The notes beneath the pieces were generated by a model, which worked only from the letters and a program-made list of their open reading frames with translations, had not been told where the DNA came from and did no database searches. This document shows positions 1-7,314 of a DNA stretch of 19,358 nt, piece after piece (positions within the stretch are counted from its first letter, which is position 1; each line of letters begins with the position of its first letter). Both the position numbers and the translations under genes were made by a program. The stretch is from contig JBHHZM010000058.1 of assembly GCA_046758065.1 (NCBI GenBank), positions 1 through 19,358 on the forward strand, in the 5' to 3' direction. Source of the stretch: JBHHZM01 sp046758065 (GTDB lineage Bacteria; Pseudomonadota; Alphaproteobacteria; JAAXGF01).

Positions 1-589
1 CGAGCAAAAACCCGGGGAGAATGGCGCCGGCGTAGAGGCGCACCACCGAGACGCTTGCGGCCGCGCCATAGACGATCAGCATGATGCTGGGAGGGATCAG
101 AATGCCCAGGCACCCGCCGGCGCAGATCACACCGGCGGAGAAGCTGGTGTCGTAGCGCGCCTTCAGCATCGCCGGGAAGGCCAGCATGCCCATCAGGGTC
201 ACCACGGCGCCGATGATGCCGGTCGCGGTGGCGAACAGCGCGCAGGTGGCGAGCGCCGCGATCGCCATCGACCCCGGCAAGCGCCGGGCCGCGATCTGGA
301 GCGTGAAAAACAGGCGGTCGACGATGTTGGCGCGTTCAACGATATAGCCCATGAACAAAAACAGGGGCACCGCCACCAGCACGTCGTTGGCCATCACCGA
401 ATAGGTCTGGTTGACCAGCAGATCGAAGATGCGGTTGTCGAAGATCGTGTGCATCCGCTCGGGGTCGTAATAGGCGTAATAACCGAAGAAGATGCCCATT
501 GCCATGAGCGTGATCCAGATCGGGAAGCCGAGCAGGATCGTGAAAATGAAGATCCCCAGCATCAGGATGGCGACTTCCGGGTCGGTCAT
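1..589 (-). CDS. dctM: TRAP transporter large permease DctM, partial (C-terminus beyond the window)
   Basis: This is the large membrane subunit of a tripartite ATP-independent periplasmic (TRAP) transporter, the Na+-coupled channel that moves an organic acid delivered by DctP across the inner membrane. About 196 N-terminal residues are visible. They begin MTDPEVAILMLGIF and show alternating hydrophobic segments, the FLFMGYIVERANIVDRLF stretch and the conserved GCLGILIPPSIMLIVYG loop typical of DctM. The start codon (589-587) overlaps the dctQ stop in an ATGA arrangement, so the two are probably translationally coupled. The reading frame is open to the window edge with no stop. A full-length member has about 430 residues, so more than half is missing. 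The family call is firm; the substrate cannot be read from this subunit. Confidence 0.95.
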   Translation of the reverse strand, partial: MTDPEVAILMLGIFIFTILLGFPIWITLMAMGIFFGYYAYYDPERMHTIFDNRIFDLLVNQTYSVMANDVLVAVPLFLFMGYIVERANIVDRLFFTLQIAARRLPGSMAIAALATCALFATATGIIGAVVTLMGMLAFPAMLKARYDTSFSAGVICAGGCLGILIPPSIMLIVYGAAASVSVVRLYAGAILPGFLL

Positions 590-1200
590 TTCGATCCACC
601 TTCTTCGTGTGGATTACCGGCTTGCTGCGGGTGCAACGCGGTCTCGTGCTGATGGACGAGCACCGATTCGATTTCCTCGACGTCTTCGAGGTGCGCGGGC
701 CATTTGCCGGTCCTGAGGCAAATGATGCAGCGGCAGACCTGGGCGATCCCTTGCAGGAACAGCAACCCGCCCGCCACCGGAATGATCGTCTTGAACTGGA
801 AGATCGGCACGTTGGCCGGGCTCATCACGCTGAGTTCCTGGTAGAACCACGACTCGCCGGCGTAGTCGGCCCCGGCGAAGATGAACGCCAGAATGCCGGG
901 AAAGAAAAACAGGAAATAAAGGACGATCTCGATGGTCGCCTGGATTCTCGGTTTCCACAGCCGGTAAAGCACGTCGCCGCGGACATGGCCGTCACGGGCC
1001 AGCGTATAAGCCCCCGCCATCATGAACAGGGTACCGTACATCATGTAGCTGATGTCGAACGCCCAGGACGTGGGATCGCGTAATACGTAACGAACGAAGA
1101 CTTCGTAACCCTCGCCCAGCGTCAGGAGCATGATGCACCAGGAGAACGCCTTGCCGATCCAGGTGGTGATGCTGTCGACGAAAAAAACGAACCGATACAT
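586..1200 (-). CDS. dctQ: TRAP transporter small permease DctQ
   Basis: This 204-residue, four-helix membrane protein is the small subunit of the TRAP transporter and pairs with DctM in the inner membrane. Diagnostic features are the RYVLRDPTSWAFDISYMMYG stretch after helix 1 and the GAYTLARDGHVRGDVLY motif after helix 2. Two more hydrophobic segments follow, near residues 90-110 and 135-155. The C-terminal tail is hydrophilic, rich in Glu and His, and slightly longer than usual. An AGGAA ribosome-binding site precedes the ATG. It lies 268 bases downstream of dctP and its stop overlaps the dctM start, so it is the middle gene of a dctP-dctQ-dctM operon on the minus strand. Confidence 0.95.
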   Translation of the reverse strand: MYRFVFFVDSITTWIGKAFSWCIMLLTLGEGYEVFVRYVLRDPTSWAFDISYMMYGTLFMMAGAYTLARDGHVRGDVLYRLWKPRIQATIEIVLYFLFFFPGILAFIFAGADYAGESWFYQELSVMSPANVPIFQFKTIIPVAGGLLFLQGIAQVCRCIICLRTGKWPAHLEDVEEIESVLVHQHETALHPQQAGNPHEEGGSK

Positions 1201-1243
1201 CAGGAAATTCCTAAACCCGCAAGCTCAGGTTCTCGACGTGAGC

Positions 1244-1269
1244 GGGGCGGCGCACGGTGGCGCCGCCCC
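1244..1269 (-). terminator. Perfect 10-bp GC hairpin between dctP and dctQ
   Basis: Arms GGGGCGGCGC (1244-1253) and GCGCCGCCCC (1260-1269) pair perfectly around a six-base loop. No U-tract follows on the minus strand, so this is more likely a partial attenuator or an mRNA 3'-end stabiliser for dctP than a full terminator. It lies 43 bases upstream of the dctQ start. A similar hairpin sits at the same place in the other TRAP operon (4458-4487). Confidence 0.6.
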
Positions 1270-1343
1270 GTTCCTTGTCGAAATTCGCGTTGTCCCCGCG
1301 ATTGCTCCTAGTGATGCAGCCTTGGTGCTTCGAGCCCGCGCCC

Positions 1344-1376
1344 GTCATGGCCGGGTTTGAACCGGCCGGCCATGAC
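1344..1376. repeat. REP-like palindromic element in the dctP-dctQ gap
   Basis: GTCATGGCCGG (1344-1354) and CCGGCCATGAC (1366-1376) are perfect 11-base inverted repeats around an 11-base spacer. An alternative shorter stem, GGCCGG/CCGGCC, is possible inside. The sequence resembles the dispersed GTCATGGCCGGG-type intergenic palindromes common in alphaproteobacterial genomes. That resemblance is from memory, and only one copy occurs in this window. The rest of the 1201-1468 gap shows no gene. Confidence 0.5.
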
Positions 1377-1468
1377 AGCCGGTGAACCTCTTCCGATGCC
1401 CGAACCGGGTCCGAGCATGACGAGGGCGCGAACAAGACCGTACACTACGAATCGATCGCGACGTCCAA

Positions 1469-2644
1469 TCACGTGAATTCCGGCATTTCGCCCGGGAAGT
1501 AGTGCTCGAACGCGAGCTTGTAGTCTGCCGCGTTGAGGATGTCGTAGAACGCGACCCGATGCGACCACGCTTTCTGGCTTTCGACCACCTTGTTGAAGAA
1601 GGGATCCTTGGTCAGTTTCGCCAGCACCCTGTCCCAGGAATCGAGCTGCGCATTCATGATCGACTGCGCGGTGCGGTACACGTTGACGCCATCCTCGTGG
1701 ATCAGCTTCTGAAGGTCCTTGGAGTACATGTCCATGGCGAGGCCGTAGTTGGCCGTGTTCGCCGCCTCGGCGCTGTATTCGAGGATCGCCTGATGCTCTT
1801 TCGGCAGCGACTCGAACTTGTCCTTGTTGAAGATGATCTCGAAGAATTCCTGGGCCTGGTGATAACTGCCCAGGTGGTAGTGCTTGGACACGTCCTGGGC
1901 GCCGAACCGACTGTCGGCGGTCGGGTTGTTGAACTCGAACGCCTCGATGACGCCTTTCTCAAGCGCCGGCATGATCTCGCCCCCCGGAAGCTGGGTCACT
2001 TTCATGCCCAGGCCCTGCATGATGTCGGTGGCGAGACCGACCGTGCGGTACTTGAGACCCTTGAGGTCGTCAATCGACTTGACGTGGAACTTGAACCAAC
2101 CCAATGGCTGGGTAGGCATCGGCATGGCGAAGAAGCCGACCAGGTTGAGCTTGAGAATATCCTGCACGAGCTCCCTGTACATGTCCTTGCCGCCGCCGTA
2201 CTGAATCCACGCCATCATCTGCGCCGCGTTGCAACCGAACACCGGTCCGGTGCCGAACAGCGACCCGGCCTTGTTCTTGCCGTACCAGTAGGCGACCACC
2301 GTATGCGCCGCGTCGAGCACGCCCTTGTGGACGGCGTCCTGTACCTGGAACGCTTTCACCACGGCGCCCGAGGGCAACAGGTCGACTTTCAGGCGTCCGC
2401 CAGCCATCCCCTCGACGCGATCGATGTATTGCCGCGCCATGTCCTGGAACGGGCTCGTGGCGCCCCACGACGATTGCATCTTGAGGGTCGTCGTCTGGGC
2501 CCTCGACACCTGCGGGAACGCGACGGCAGCCGTCGCGCCGGCCGCGGTGGCGGCGGCGCCCTTGAGGAACCGGCGCCGGCTCTTGGCGCGGTCGGTTACG
2601 GTGTCCTTCGCCACTTTCTGATTTTTCGTGATCTCCGTGCTCAT
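1469..2644 (-). CDS. dctP: TRAP transporter substrate-binding protein DctP, Tat-exported
   Basis: This 391-residue periplasmic binding protein captures the organic acid substrate and hands it to DctQM. The N-terminus has a twin-arginine signal, SRRRFLKG at residues 22-29, then an Ala-rich hydrophobic stretch ending near SRAQ (about residue 49), so export is by Tat rather than Sec. The mature part carries DctP/TakP-type features: LKMQSSWG at the first strand, DLKGLKYRTVGLATDIMQGLG with the arginine that in this family usually contacts the substrate carboxylate, and LPGGEIMPALEKGVIEAFEF. The ATG at 2644 was chosen because GGGAGGA lies just upstream and the Tat signal begins soon after. The frame stays open 75 codons further upstream, but that part has no ribosome-binding site or signal character. 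It is the first gene of the minus-strand TRAP operon. Substrate unknown; 2-oxo or 2-hydroxy acids are plausible. Confidence 0.93.
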   Translation of the reverse strand: MSTEITKNQKVAKDTVTDRAKSRRRFLKGAAATAAGATAAVAFPQVSRAQTTTLKMQSSWGATSPFQDMARQYIDRVEGMAGGRLKVDLLPSGAVVKAFQVQDAVHKGVLDAAHTVVAYWYGKNKAGSLFGTGPVFGCNAAQMMAWIQYGGGKDMYRELVQDILKLNLVGFFAMPMPTQPLGWFKFHVKSIDDLKGLKYRTVGLATDIMQGLGMKVTQLPGGEIMPALEKGVIEAFEFNNPTADSRFGAQDVSKHYHLGSYHQAQEFFEIIFNKDKFESLPKEHQAILEYSAEAANTANYGLAMDMYSKDLQKLIHEDGVNVYRTAQSIMNAQLDSWDRVLAKLTKDPFFNKVVESQKAWSHRVAFYDILNAADYKLAFEHYFPGEMPEFT

Positions 2645-2750
2645 GACTCTGTCCTCCCTGATAGGGTTTATGCCTGGCGCGCGAAGCGACAGGCTACTGG
2701 CGTTTCGGTATCGAGGAAAGGATGCGGCAACGTTCCTCTGTCTCCCCGGC

Positions 2751-2765
2751 AGGGGCGTTGCCCCT
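2751..2765. other. Short hairpin in the dctP upstream region
   Basis: AGGGGC-GTT-GCCCCT is a perfect 6-bp stem with a three-base loop, about 110 bases upstream of the minus-strand dctP start. It could lie in the 5' leader or be a small repeat. The surrounding stretch 2645-2892 shows no gene and no promoter that I can defend. Confidence 0.3.
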
Positions 2766-2892
2766 ACGATCCTGCTGCAATGTTGTTCGCCCGTGCGACC
2801 GCGAGCGGTTAGGGCCGCAAGATTCCAACATTTTCCGCCCCTTCGCAACCCTTTTCGCATGGCGTTCACGGGGTTGAGACCGGGGCGCCGCC

Positions 2893-3163
2893 AGCGTCAA
2901 GCGACCCGATCGCCCGGTTCGCGCCCGGCCATGATCGCGTCGAGGTTGTCGAGCGCCCGGAATCCCATCGCGTCGCGGGTCTCGCGCGTGGCGCTGCCGA
3001 TGTGCGGCAGCAGAAAGACATTCTCGAGATCGCGATAGGCGGGGTGGATGTCGGGCTCGTCGTTGTAGACGTCGAGCCCGGCGGCGGCGAGCTTGCCCGA
3101 ACGCAGCGCGGTCATCAGCGCTTCGTCGCCGACGATGGCGCCGCGGGCGGTGTTGACCACGAT
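2893..3163. repeat. Left copy of a 271-bp direct repeat bracketing the plus-strand TRAP operon
   Basis: This copy is identical to 7044-7251 over its first 208 bases and differs at six positions over the last 63. Both copies have the same orientation. The distance between the starts is 4151 bases, and the interval contains exactly one complete dctP-dctQ-dctM operon. Confidence 0.95.
2897..3163 (-). pseudogene. C-terminal fragment of a 2-hydroxyacid dehydrogenase (duplicate of the 7048-8013 gene)
   Basis: This fragment matches residues 234-321 of the intact dehydrogenase gene further right. It keeps the catalytic-region motifs (VVNTARG, YNDEPDIHP, LLPHIGSAT) and the same stop codon, but lacks the substrate-domain N-terminus and the GMGRVG NAD-binding motif, so it cannot be an active enzyme. 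Protein differences from the intact copy are D245G, I250M and A251T. The nucleotide match is 2893-3163 against 7044-7314, with 6 mismatches in 271 bases, all of them in 3101-3163. Beyond 3163 the similarity stops abruptly. The frame stays open to 3202 through unrelated sequence, but no ribosome-binding site or start was recognised. It lies between the two divergent TRAP operons. Confidence 0.9.
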
Positions 3164-3261
3164 TCGGGGCCGGCCTACTCTATCGCATCGATCCTTCGGC
3201 ACGAATGGTTAAGCAAATAGGAATGCCGTAAAGGATTCGGACTAATGGGAGGAAACAGACA

Positions 3262-4428
3262 ATGGCAAAGAAGGTGAGCAAGGAGCCGCGCTTCCGCGAA
3301 GCCGTGGAAGGCGTTGTCGAGGCCCGGCGGAAATTCCTGAAGGGCGCCGCCGCGACCGGGGGCGCCGTGGCCGCACTGGGCGCGGCGGGCAGTTTGGGAT
3401 TCCCTTATGTCGGTACGGCGAAAGCGGCGACCACGACATGGAGGATCCAAACCTCGTGGCCGGGCGGCATCGGACTTGAGATCTTCAAGGACTGGTGCAA
3501 CAGCATTGTCGAGAGGACGGGCGGCGAGCTGGCCTTCCAGCCCTTTGGCGCCAAGGACGTGGTTGGTGCCTGGCAGCTGTTCGACGCGGTCAAGAACGGT
3601 GTGTTGGATGCGATGAATCCGTTCACGCTCTACTGGGCGGGCCGAATGCCGGCGTCGGTGTTCTTTAGTTCGTACCCGCTCGGGCTGCGCACCGAAGGCC
3701 AGTGGGACACGTTCTTTTACGGCCTCGGGGGGCGCGACATCGCCCGCGAGCTGTTCGCCAAGTTTGACATGTTCTATGTCGGGCATATTCAGCACGGCCC
3801 CAATATCATCCACTCGAAGGTGCCGATCCGTTCGATAGCGGACTTCAAGGGCCGCAAGATGCGCGTGCCGGGAGGCATGGTGGCCGAGCTGTTCTCGGCC
3901 GCGGGCGCCAAGACCACCCTGTTGCCGGGCTCGGAAATCTTCCCGGCGCTCGATAAGGGCACGATCGACGTTGCCGACTACGTCGGTCCGGCGATCAACT
4001 ACGCGCTCGGCTTCCACCAGGTGACCAAGTACATTTCCATGGGTCCGCCGGGCTTCATGTCCATCTACCAGCCCGTCGACCTGATGGACCTGACGGTCGG
4101 CATGAAGTCCTGGAACGCGCTGTCGCCCCAGATGAAGCAGTTCGTCGAGGCGGAGGTGCACGTCTACTCCGACATGCATTTCGCCCGCATCCAGAAGGCC
4201 GATCAGGACGCCTGGAAGAAATTCGACGAGGCGGGCACGGTCGTCACCCGGCTGTCCGAAGATGACGTCGCGAAGTTCACGAAGCTGGCCGTCCCGCTGT
4301 GGTTCAAATGGGCGAATAAGGACAAGAACGCCGCCCGCGTCTTCAAGATCCAGCTCGACTACATGATGTCGGGCAGCCTGGGCTACGTGACGCCCGAAAT
4401 GATCAAGGGCCAGACACTCAACCTGTAG
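3262..4428 (+). CDS. dctP: TRAP transporter substrate-binding protein DctP, TakP-like, Tat-exported
   Basis: This 388-residue periplasmic binding protein belongs to the second TRAP system. It has a twin-arginine signal, ARRKFLKG at residues 21-28, with a likely cleavage site after GTAKA. The mature protein starts with TTTWRIQTSWPGG, an N-terminus characteristic of the 2-oxoacid-binding TakP branch. It also has DFKGRKMRVPGGMVAELF with the conserved substrate arginine, and LLPGSEIFPALDKGTIDVADY. A good ribosome-binding site, GGGAGG, precedes the ATG. It is only distantly similar to the other DctP of the window (shared architecture, few identical blocks), so this is not a recent copy. A strong hairpin follows 30 bases after the stop. 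Import of a 2-oxo or 2-hydroxy monocarboxylate is inferred from the TakP-like look and the nearby dehydrogenase. Confidence 0.93.
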   Translation: MAKKVSKEPRFREAVEGVVEARRKFLKGAAATGGAVAALGAAGSLGFPYVGTAKAATTTWRIQTSWPGGIGLEIFKDWCNSIVERTGGELAFQPFGAKDVVGAWQLFDAVKNGVLDAMNPFTLYWAGRMPASVFFSSYPLGLRTEGQWDTFFYGLGGRDIARELFAKFDMFYVGHIQHGPNIIHSKVPIRSIADFKGRKMRVPGGMVAELFSAAGAKTTLLPGSEIFPALDKGTIDVADYVGPAINYALGFHQVTKYISMGPPGFMSIYQPVDLMDLTVGMKSWNALSPQMKQFVEAEVHVYSDMHFARIQKADQDAWKKFDEAGTVVTRLSEDDVAKFTKLAVPLWFKWANKDKNAARVFKIQLDYMMSGSLGYVTPEMIKGQTLNL

Positions 4429-4457
4429 CCCTCAACGAGCCCGCGGATCACGCGATT

Positions 4458-4487
4458 GGAGGGGGCGCCGGTTGCGGCGCCCCTTCC
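4458..4487 (+). terminator. 12-bp hairpin between dctP and the dctQ fusion gene
   Basis: Arms 4458-4469 (GGAGGGGGCGCC) and 4476-4487 (GGCGCCCCTTCC) pair over 12 positions with one G-U wobble, around a six-base loop. No U-tract follows, so partial attenuation or stabilisation of the upstream dctP message is more likely than complete termination. This would give more binding protein than permease. The other TRAP operon has its counterpart at 1244-1269. Confidence 0.6.
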
Positions 4488-4542
4488 TCGGGGCTAATTC
4501 GTTGTGCCGACAGCGGTTGAGGGTCCGGAGACGGTCGTCATC

Positions 4543-5655
4543 ATGCCGAGCCTTACGTTCATATTGCCGCACTGGCTTTATTGGTCGGGCCTGGTCCTGT
4601 TCCCGTTGCTCGCCATGTTCATCGTGCGGCGCCAAAGCCGGCGGAAAGCCGGCAACGGCATATCCTTGCCCACCGGCTACCTGTTGTGGTTGTGCGGCGG
4701 TTACGTCGGATTGCACCGGTTCTACGTCATGAGCGCCTGGGGCGGCGCCTACATCCCGCTCTTTCTCGCCATTCTCTTCGGCAACCTCCGCGGGCGCGCG
4801 GCACGAGACCGGGTGTCCGGCGCGCAAAACGATCTGATGGGGGCCGAGTTCGACGTCGAACGCTTTCAGAACGCGGTCGATCAGGCCACGGAAGGAGCGA
4901 CGGAGAAGCTGGCCAAGGCCGAACAGGTGCTGGCGGCGACACGGGAGCAGCTGGCCGCGGCGACGGCGAATTTCGATCAGTGGCAGTTGATTTCGGGCGG
5001 TCTCGCCGTGGCCATCTGTGTGCTGCTGTTGGTCGACGCGTTCCTCTTGCCCAGGCTGGTGCGGCGCTGCGCCGAGCGCGAGCCCGCGACACTCCGAAAG
5101 GGAACGGCGGCCGTGCCAGCCGTCAGAGGTACTCAAGAGGTCCCGACGGGCAGGGTTCACTCCAAGGTTACCGACGTTATCGATGCCGTGAGCGGCTGGA
5201 GCGGCGAGTTCGTCTGCTATTGGTCGGTGATTGCCGTGTTCGTCTATTTCTACGAGGTCATCGCCCGCTACGTGTTCAACTCGCCCACCAACTGGGCGCA
5301 CGAGAGCATGTTTCTCATGTTCGGGATGCAATATCTGCTGTCGGGGGCCTACGCGCTGCGCGAGGACGCACACGTCCGGGTGGACGTGATCTATCTGCTT
5401 CTTCCGGACCGCGGCAAGGTCATCACGGACATCGTCACCTCGGTCTTCTTCTTCATCTTCGGGGGCACGCTTCTGGCGACGGGATGGACCTTCATGTGGG
5501 ATTCGATCAACGTCATGGAGGTCTCCTTCACCGAGTGGGCGATCCAGTATTGGCCGGTGAAGATCACCATCGCTCTCGGGGCGCTTCTGCTCCTGCTCCA
5601 GGGGGTTTCCAAACTCATCAAGGACATTCTTCTGCTCAGACGGAAGACGGGCTGA
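4543..5655 (+). CDS. dctQ: TM2 domain-coiled coil-DctQ fusion, TRAP small permease
   Basis: From the ATG the protein has 370 residues, roughly twice a normal DctQ. The C-terminal half (about 210-355) is a clear DctQ: RYVFNSPTNWAHESMFLMFG, GAYALREDAHVRVDVIY and four helices. The N-terminal half holds a hydrophobic helix (about 5-28), then GYLLWLCGGYVGLHRFY (about 45-61), which matches the TM2 domain signature around GxxGxHRFY, with a second hydrophobic stretch to about 80. A predicted coiled coil rich in Ala, Glu and Lys follows (about 95-145), then another helix (about 148-171). The frame is continuous, so the fusion is not a frame artefact. A GTG at 4504 could add 13 residues, but it lacks a ribosome-binding site; CGGAG lies before the ATG, though at a long spacing. 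It sits between dctP and dctM, and dctM starts three bases after its stop. Confidence 0.9.
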   Translation: MPSLTFILPHWLYWSGLVLFPLLAMFIVRRQSRRKAGNGISLPTGYLLWLCGGYVGLHRFYVMSAWGGAYIPLFLAILFGNLRGRAARDRVSGAQNDLMGAEFDVERFQNAVDQATEGATEKLAKAEQVLAATREQLAAATANFDQWQLISGGLAVAICVLLLVDAFLLPRLVRRCAEREPATLRKGTAAVPAVRGTQEVPTGRVHSKVTDVIDAVSGWSGEFVCYWSVIAVFVYFYEVIARYVFNSPTNWAHESMFLMFGMQYLLSGAYALREDAHVRVDVIYLLLPDRGKVITDIVTSVFFFIFGGTLLATGWTFMWDSINVMEVSFTEWAIQYWPVKITIALGALLLLLQGVSKLIKDILLLRRKTG

Positions 5656-5658
5656 GCC

Positions 5659-7026
5659 ATGGGCCTCGAAATCGGCATCGGCTGGCTCACCGTCTTCATG
5701 TTCGGCTCCCTCGTGATCCTGCTGATGGCGGGACTGCCCCTGGCGTTCGTCACGGGCGGGCTCGCCTGCATCTTCCTGTACGTCTTTGGCGACGCGCGGA
5801 TGCTGAACATCCTGCCGTCACGCATCTTCCCGTTCATGACCGACTACCAGCTGTCGGCCATTCCGCTGTTCATCTTCATGGCGTCCATGTTGGAACGCGC
5901 CGGCCTCATCGAGGAGATGTTCGACGTCATCTACAAGATTCTCGGCGGCCTCAAGGGCGGGCTGGCCGCGGCCACCATCATCGCCTCGACCATCCTCGCT
6001 GCCATGGTCGGGGTCATCGGCGCCGCCGAGGTGACCATGGGCATCATCGCGCTGCCGGCCATGTTGAAACGCAAGTACAACCCCGAAATGGCCTGCGGCT
6101 CGATTCTCGCTGGCGGAACCCTCGGGATTCTCATTCCGCCCTCGATTCTCGCCATCCTGTTTGCCGTCATCGCCCAGCAATCGGTCGGCGAGCTGTTCAT
6201 CGGCGCCGTAATTCCCGGGCTTCTGCTTTCGGGCGTCTACATCCTCTACGTCACCACACGCAGCTACCTGAATCCGGCGTCCGGGCCCGCGCTGCCTTAT
6301 GAGGAGCGTGTCGATCTGCGCGAGAAGCTCAGGCTCTTGGGGGGAATGATTCCGCCGATCATCCTCGTCATCCTGGTGCTGGGTGTGATCTTCACCGGCG
6401 TGGCCACCCCGGTGGAAGCAGCCGGTATCGGCACCTTCGGCGCGATCGTCGTCGCCGCGTTCTACCGGCGGCTGTCGTGGACGGGTCTCAGGAGTGCGGC
6501 GCTCACCACATTGAGGGCGTCGGCCATGGTGCTTTGGATCATCTTCGGCGCCAGCATCTTCGTCGGCTTTTACATCGTCAACGGCGGCCAGAAATTCGTT
6601 ACCGAGTCGTTGATCGGCACCGGGCTGGGACCCTACGGCATCCTGCTGATCATGATGCTGCTCCTGATCGTGCTGGGCATGTTCCTCGATTGGGTGGGCA
6701 TTCTCCTCCTCGCGGTGCCGATATTCGCGCCGATCATGACGACGCTGTCCTGGAACGGTCTGTTCGGTCTGCCGGGCGTGGCGCCCGCCGATGTGCCACT
6801 CTGGTTCGGCGTCGTCTACATGGTGAACATGCAGATGTCGTTCCTCAGCCCGCCCTTCGGGTATGCGCTGTTTTACTTGAAGAGCGTGGCGCCGCCCGAG
6901 ATCACCATGGGCATCATCTTCCGCTCGGCGGTGCCGTTCCTGCTGTTGCAGGCGGTGGGGCTGGCCCTTTGCATCGTCTTTCCCGAACTCATCCTCTGGC
7001 TGCCGCGCCAGATTTACGGGCCGTAG
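5659..7026 (+). CDS. dctM: TRAP transporter large permease DctM
   Basis: This 455-residue inner-membrane protein is the channel subunit of the second TRAP transporter, with about 12 hydrophobic segments. Family signatures include SAIPLFIFMASMLERAGLIE, the AGGTLGILIPPSILAILFAV loop, TPVEAAGIGTFGAIV in the middle and the FLSPPFGYALFYLKSV segment near the C-terminus, the second inverted half of the family fold. The length is normal. The start lies three bases after the dctQ-fusion stop, so the three genes 3262-7026 form one operon. A complete TRAP system is therefore present here. Substrate specificity lies with DctP and is not readable from this protein. Confidence 0.96.
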   Translation: MGLEIGIGWLTVFMFGSLVILLMAGLPLAFVTGGLACIFLYVFGDARMLNILPSRIFPFMTDYQLSAIPLFIFMASMLERAGLIEEMFDVIYKILGGLKGGLAAATIIASTILAAMVGVIGAAEVTMGIIALPAMLKRKYNPEMACGSILAGGTLGILIPPSILAILFAVIAQQSVGELFIGAVIPGLLLSGVYILYVTTRSYLNPASGPALPYEERVDLREKLRLLGGMIPPIILVILVLGVIFTGVATPVEAAGIGTFGAIVVAAFYRRLSWTGLRSAALTTLRASAMVLWIIFGASIFVGFYIVNGGQKFVTESLIGTGLGPYGILLIMMLLLIVLGMFLDWVGILLLAVPIFAPIMTTLSWNGLFGLPGVAPADVPLWFGVVYMVNMQMSFLSPPFGYALFYLKSVAPPEITMGIIFRSAVPFLLLQAVGLALCIVFPELILWLPRQIYGP

Positions 7027-7043
7027 GCTCGGACTTCCCCGCG

Positions 7044-7314
7044 AGCGTCAAGCGACCCGATCGCCCGGTTCGCGCCCGGCCATGATCGCGTCGAGGTTGT
7101 CGAGCGCCCGGAATCCCATCGCGTCGCGGGTCTCGCGCGTGGCGCTGCCGATGTGCGGCAGCAGAAAGACATTCTCGAGATCGCGATAGGCGGGGTGGAT
7201 GTCGGGCTCGTCGTTGTAGACGTCGAGCCCGGCGGCGGCGAGCTTGCCCGAGCGCAGGGCGGCGATCAGCGCTTCGTCGTCGACGATGGCGCCGCGCGCG
7301 GTGTTGACCACGAT
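7044..7314. repeat. Right copy of the 271-bp direct repeat, inside the intact dehydrogenase gene
   Basis: This segment covers the last 88 codons of the dehydrogenase gene plus four bases beyond its stop, and is duplicated at 2893-3163. Because the gene continues intact past 7314, this is probably the parental copy. Confidence 0.95.

Noticed and set aside
1502..2812. Long plus-strand open frame (436 codons) opposite dctP
   Set aside because: It is antisense to a clear DctP gene, has Arg/His/Val-rich low-complexity protein without recognisable domains, and is what high GC in third positions produces.
2645..2869. N-terminal extension of the minus-strand dctP by 75 codons
   Set aside because: The extension has no ribosome-binding site and would bury the Tat signal; GGGAGGA in front of the inner ATG decides the start.
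4581..6302. 573-codon plus-strand frame across dctQ and dctM
   Set aside because: It overlaps two well-supported genes in another frame and its protein is Arg/His/Gly-rich with no family resemblance.
2893..7314. Composite transposon explanation for the repeat-bracketed TRAP operon
   Set aside because: The repeats are part of a dehydrogenase gene, not an insertion sequence, have no terminal inverted repeats, and no transposase lies within.
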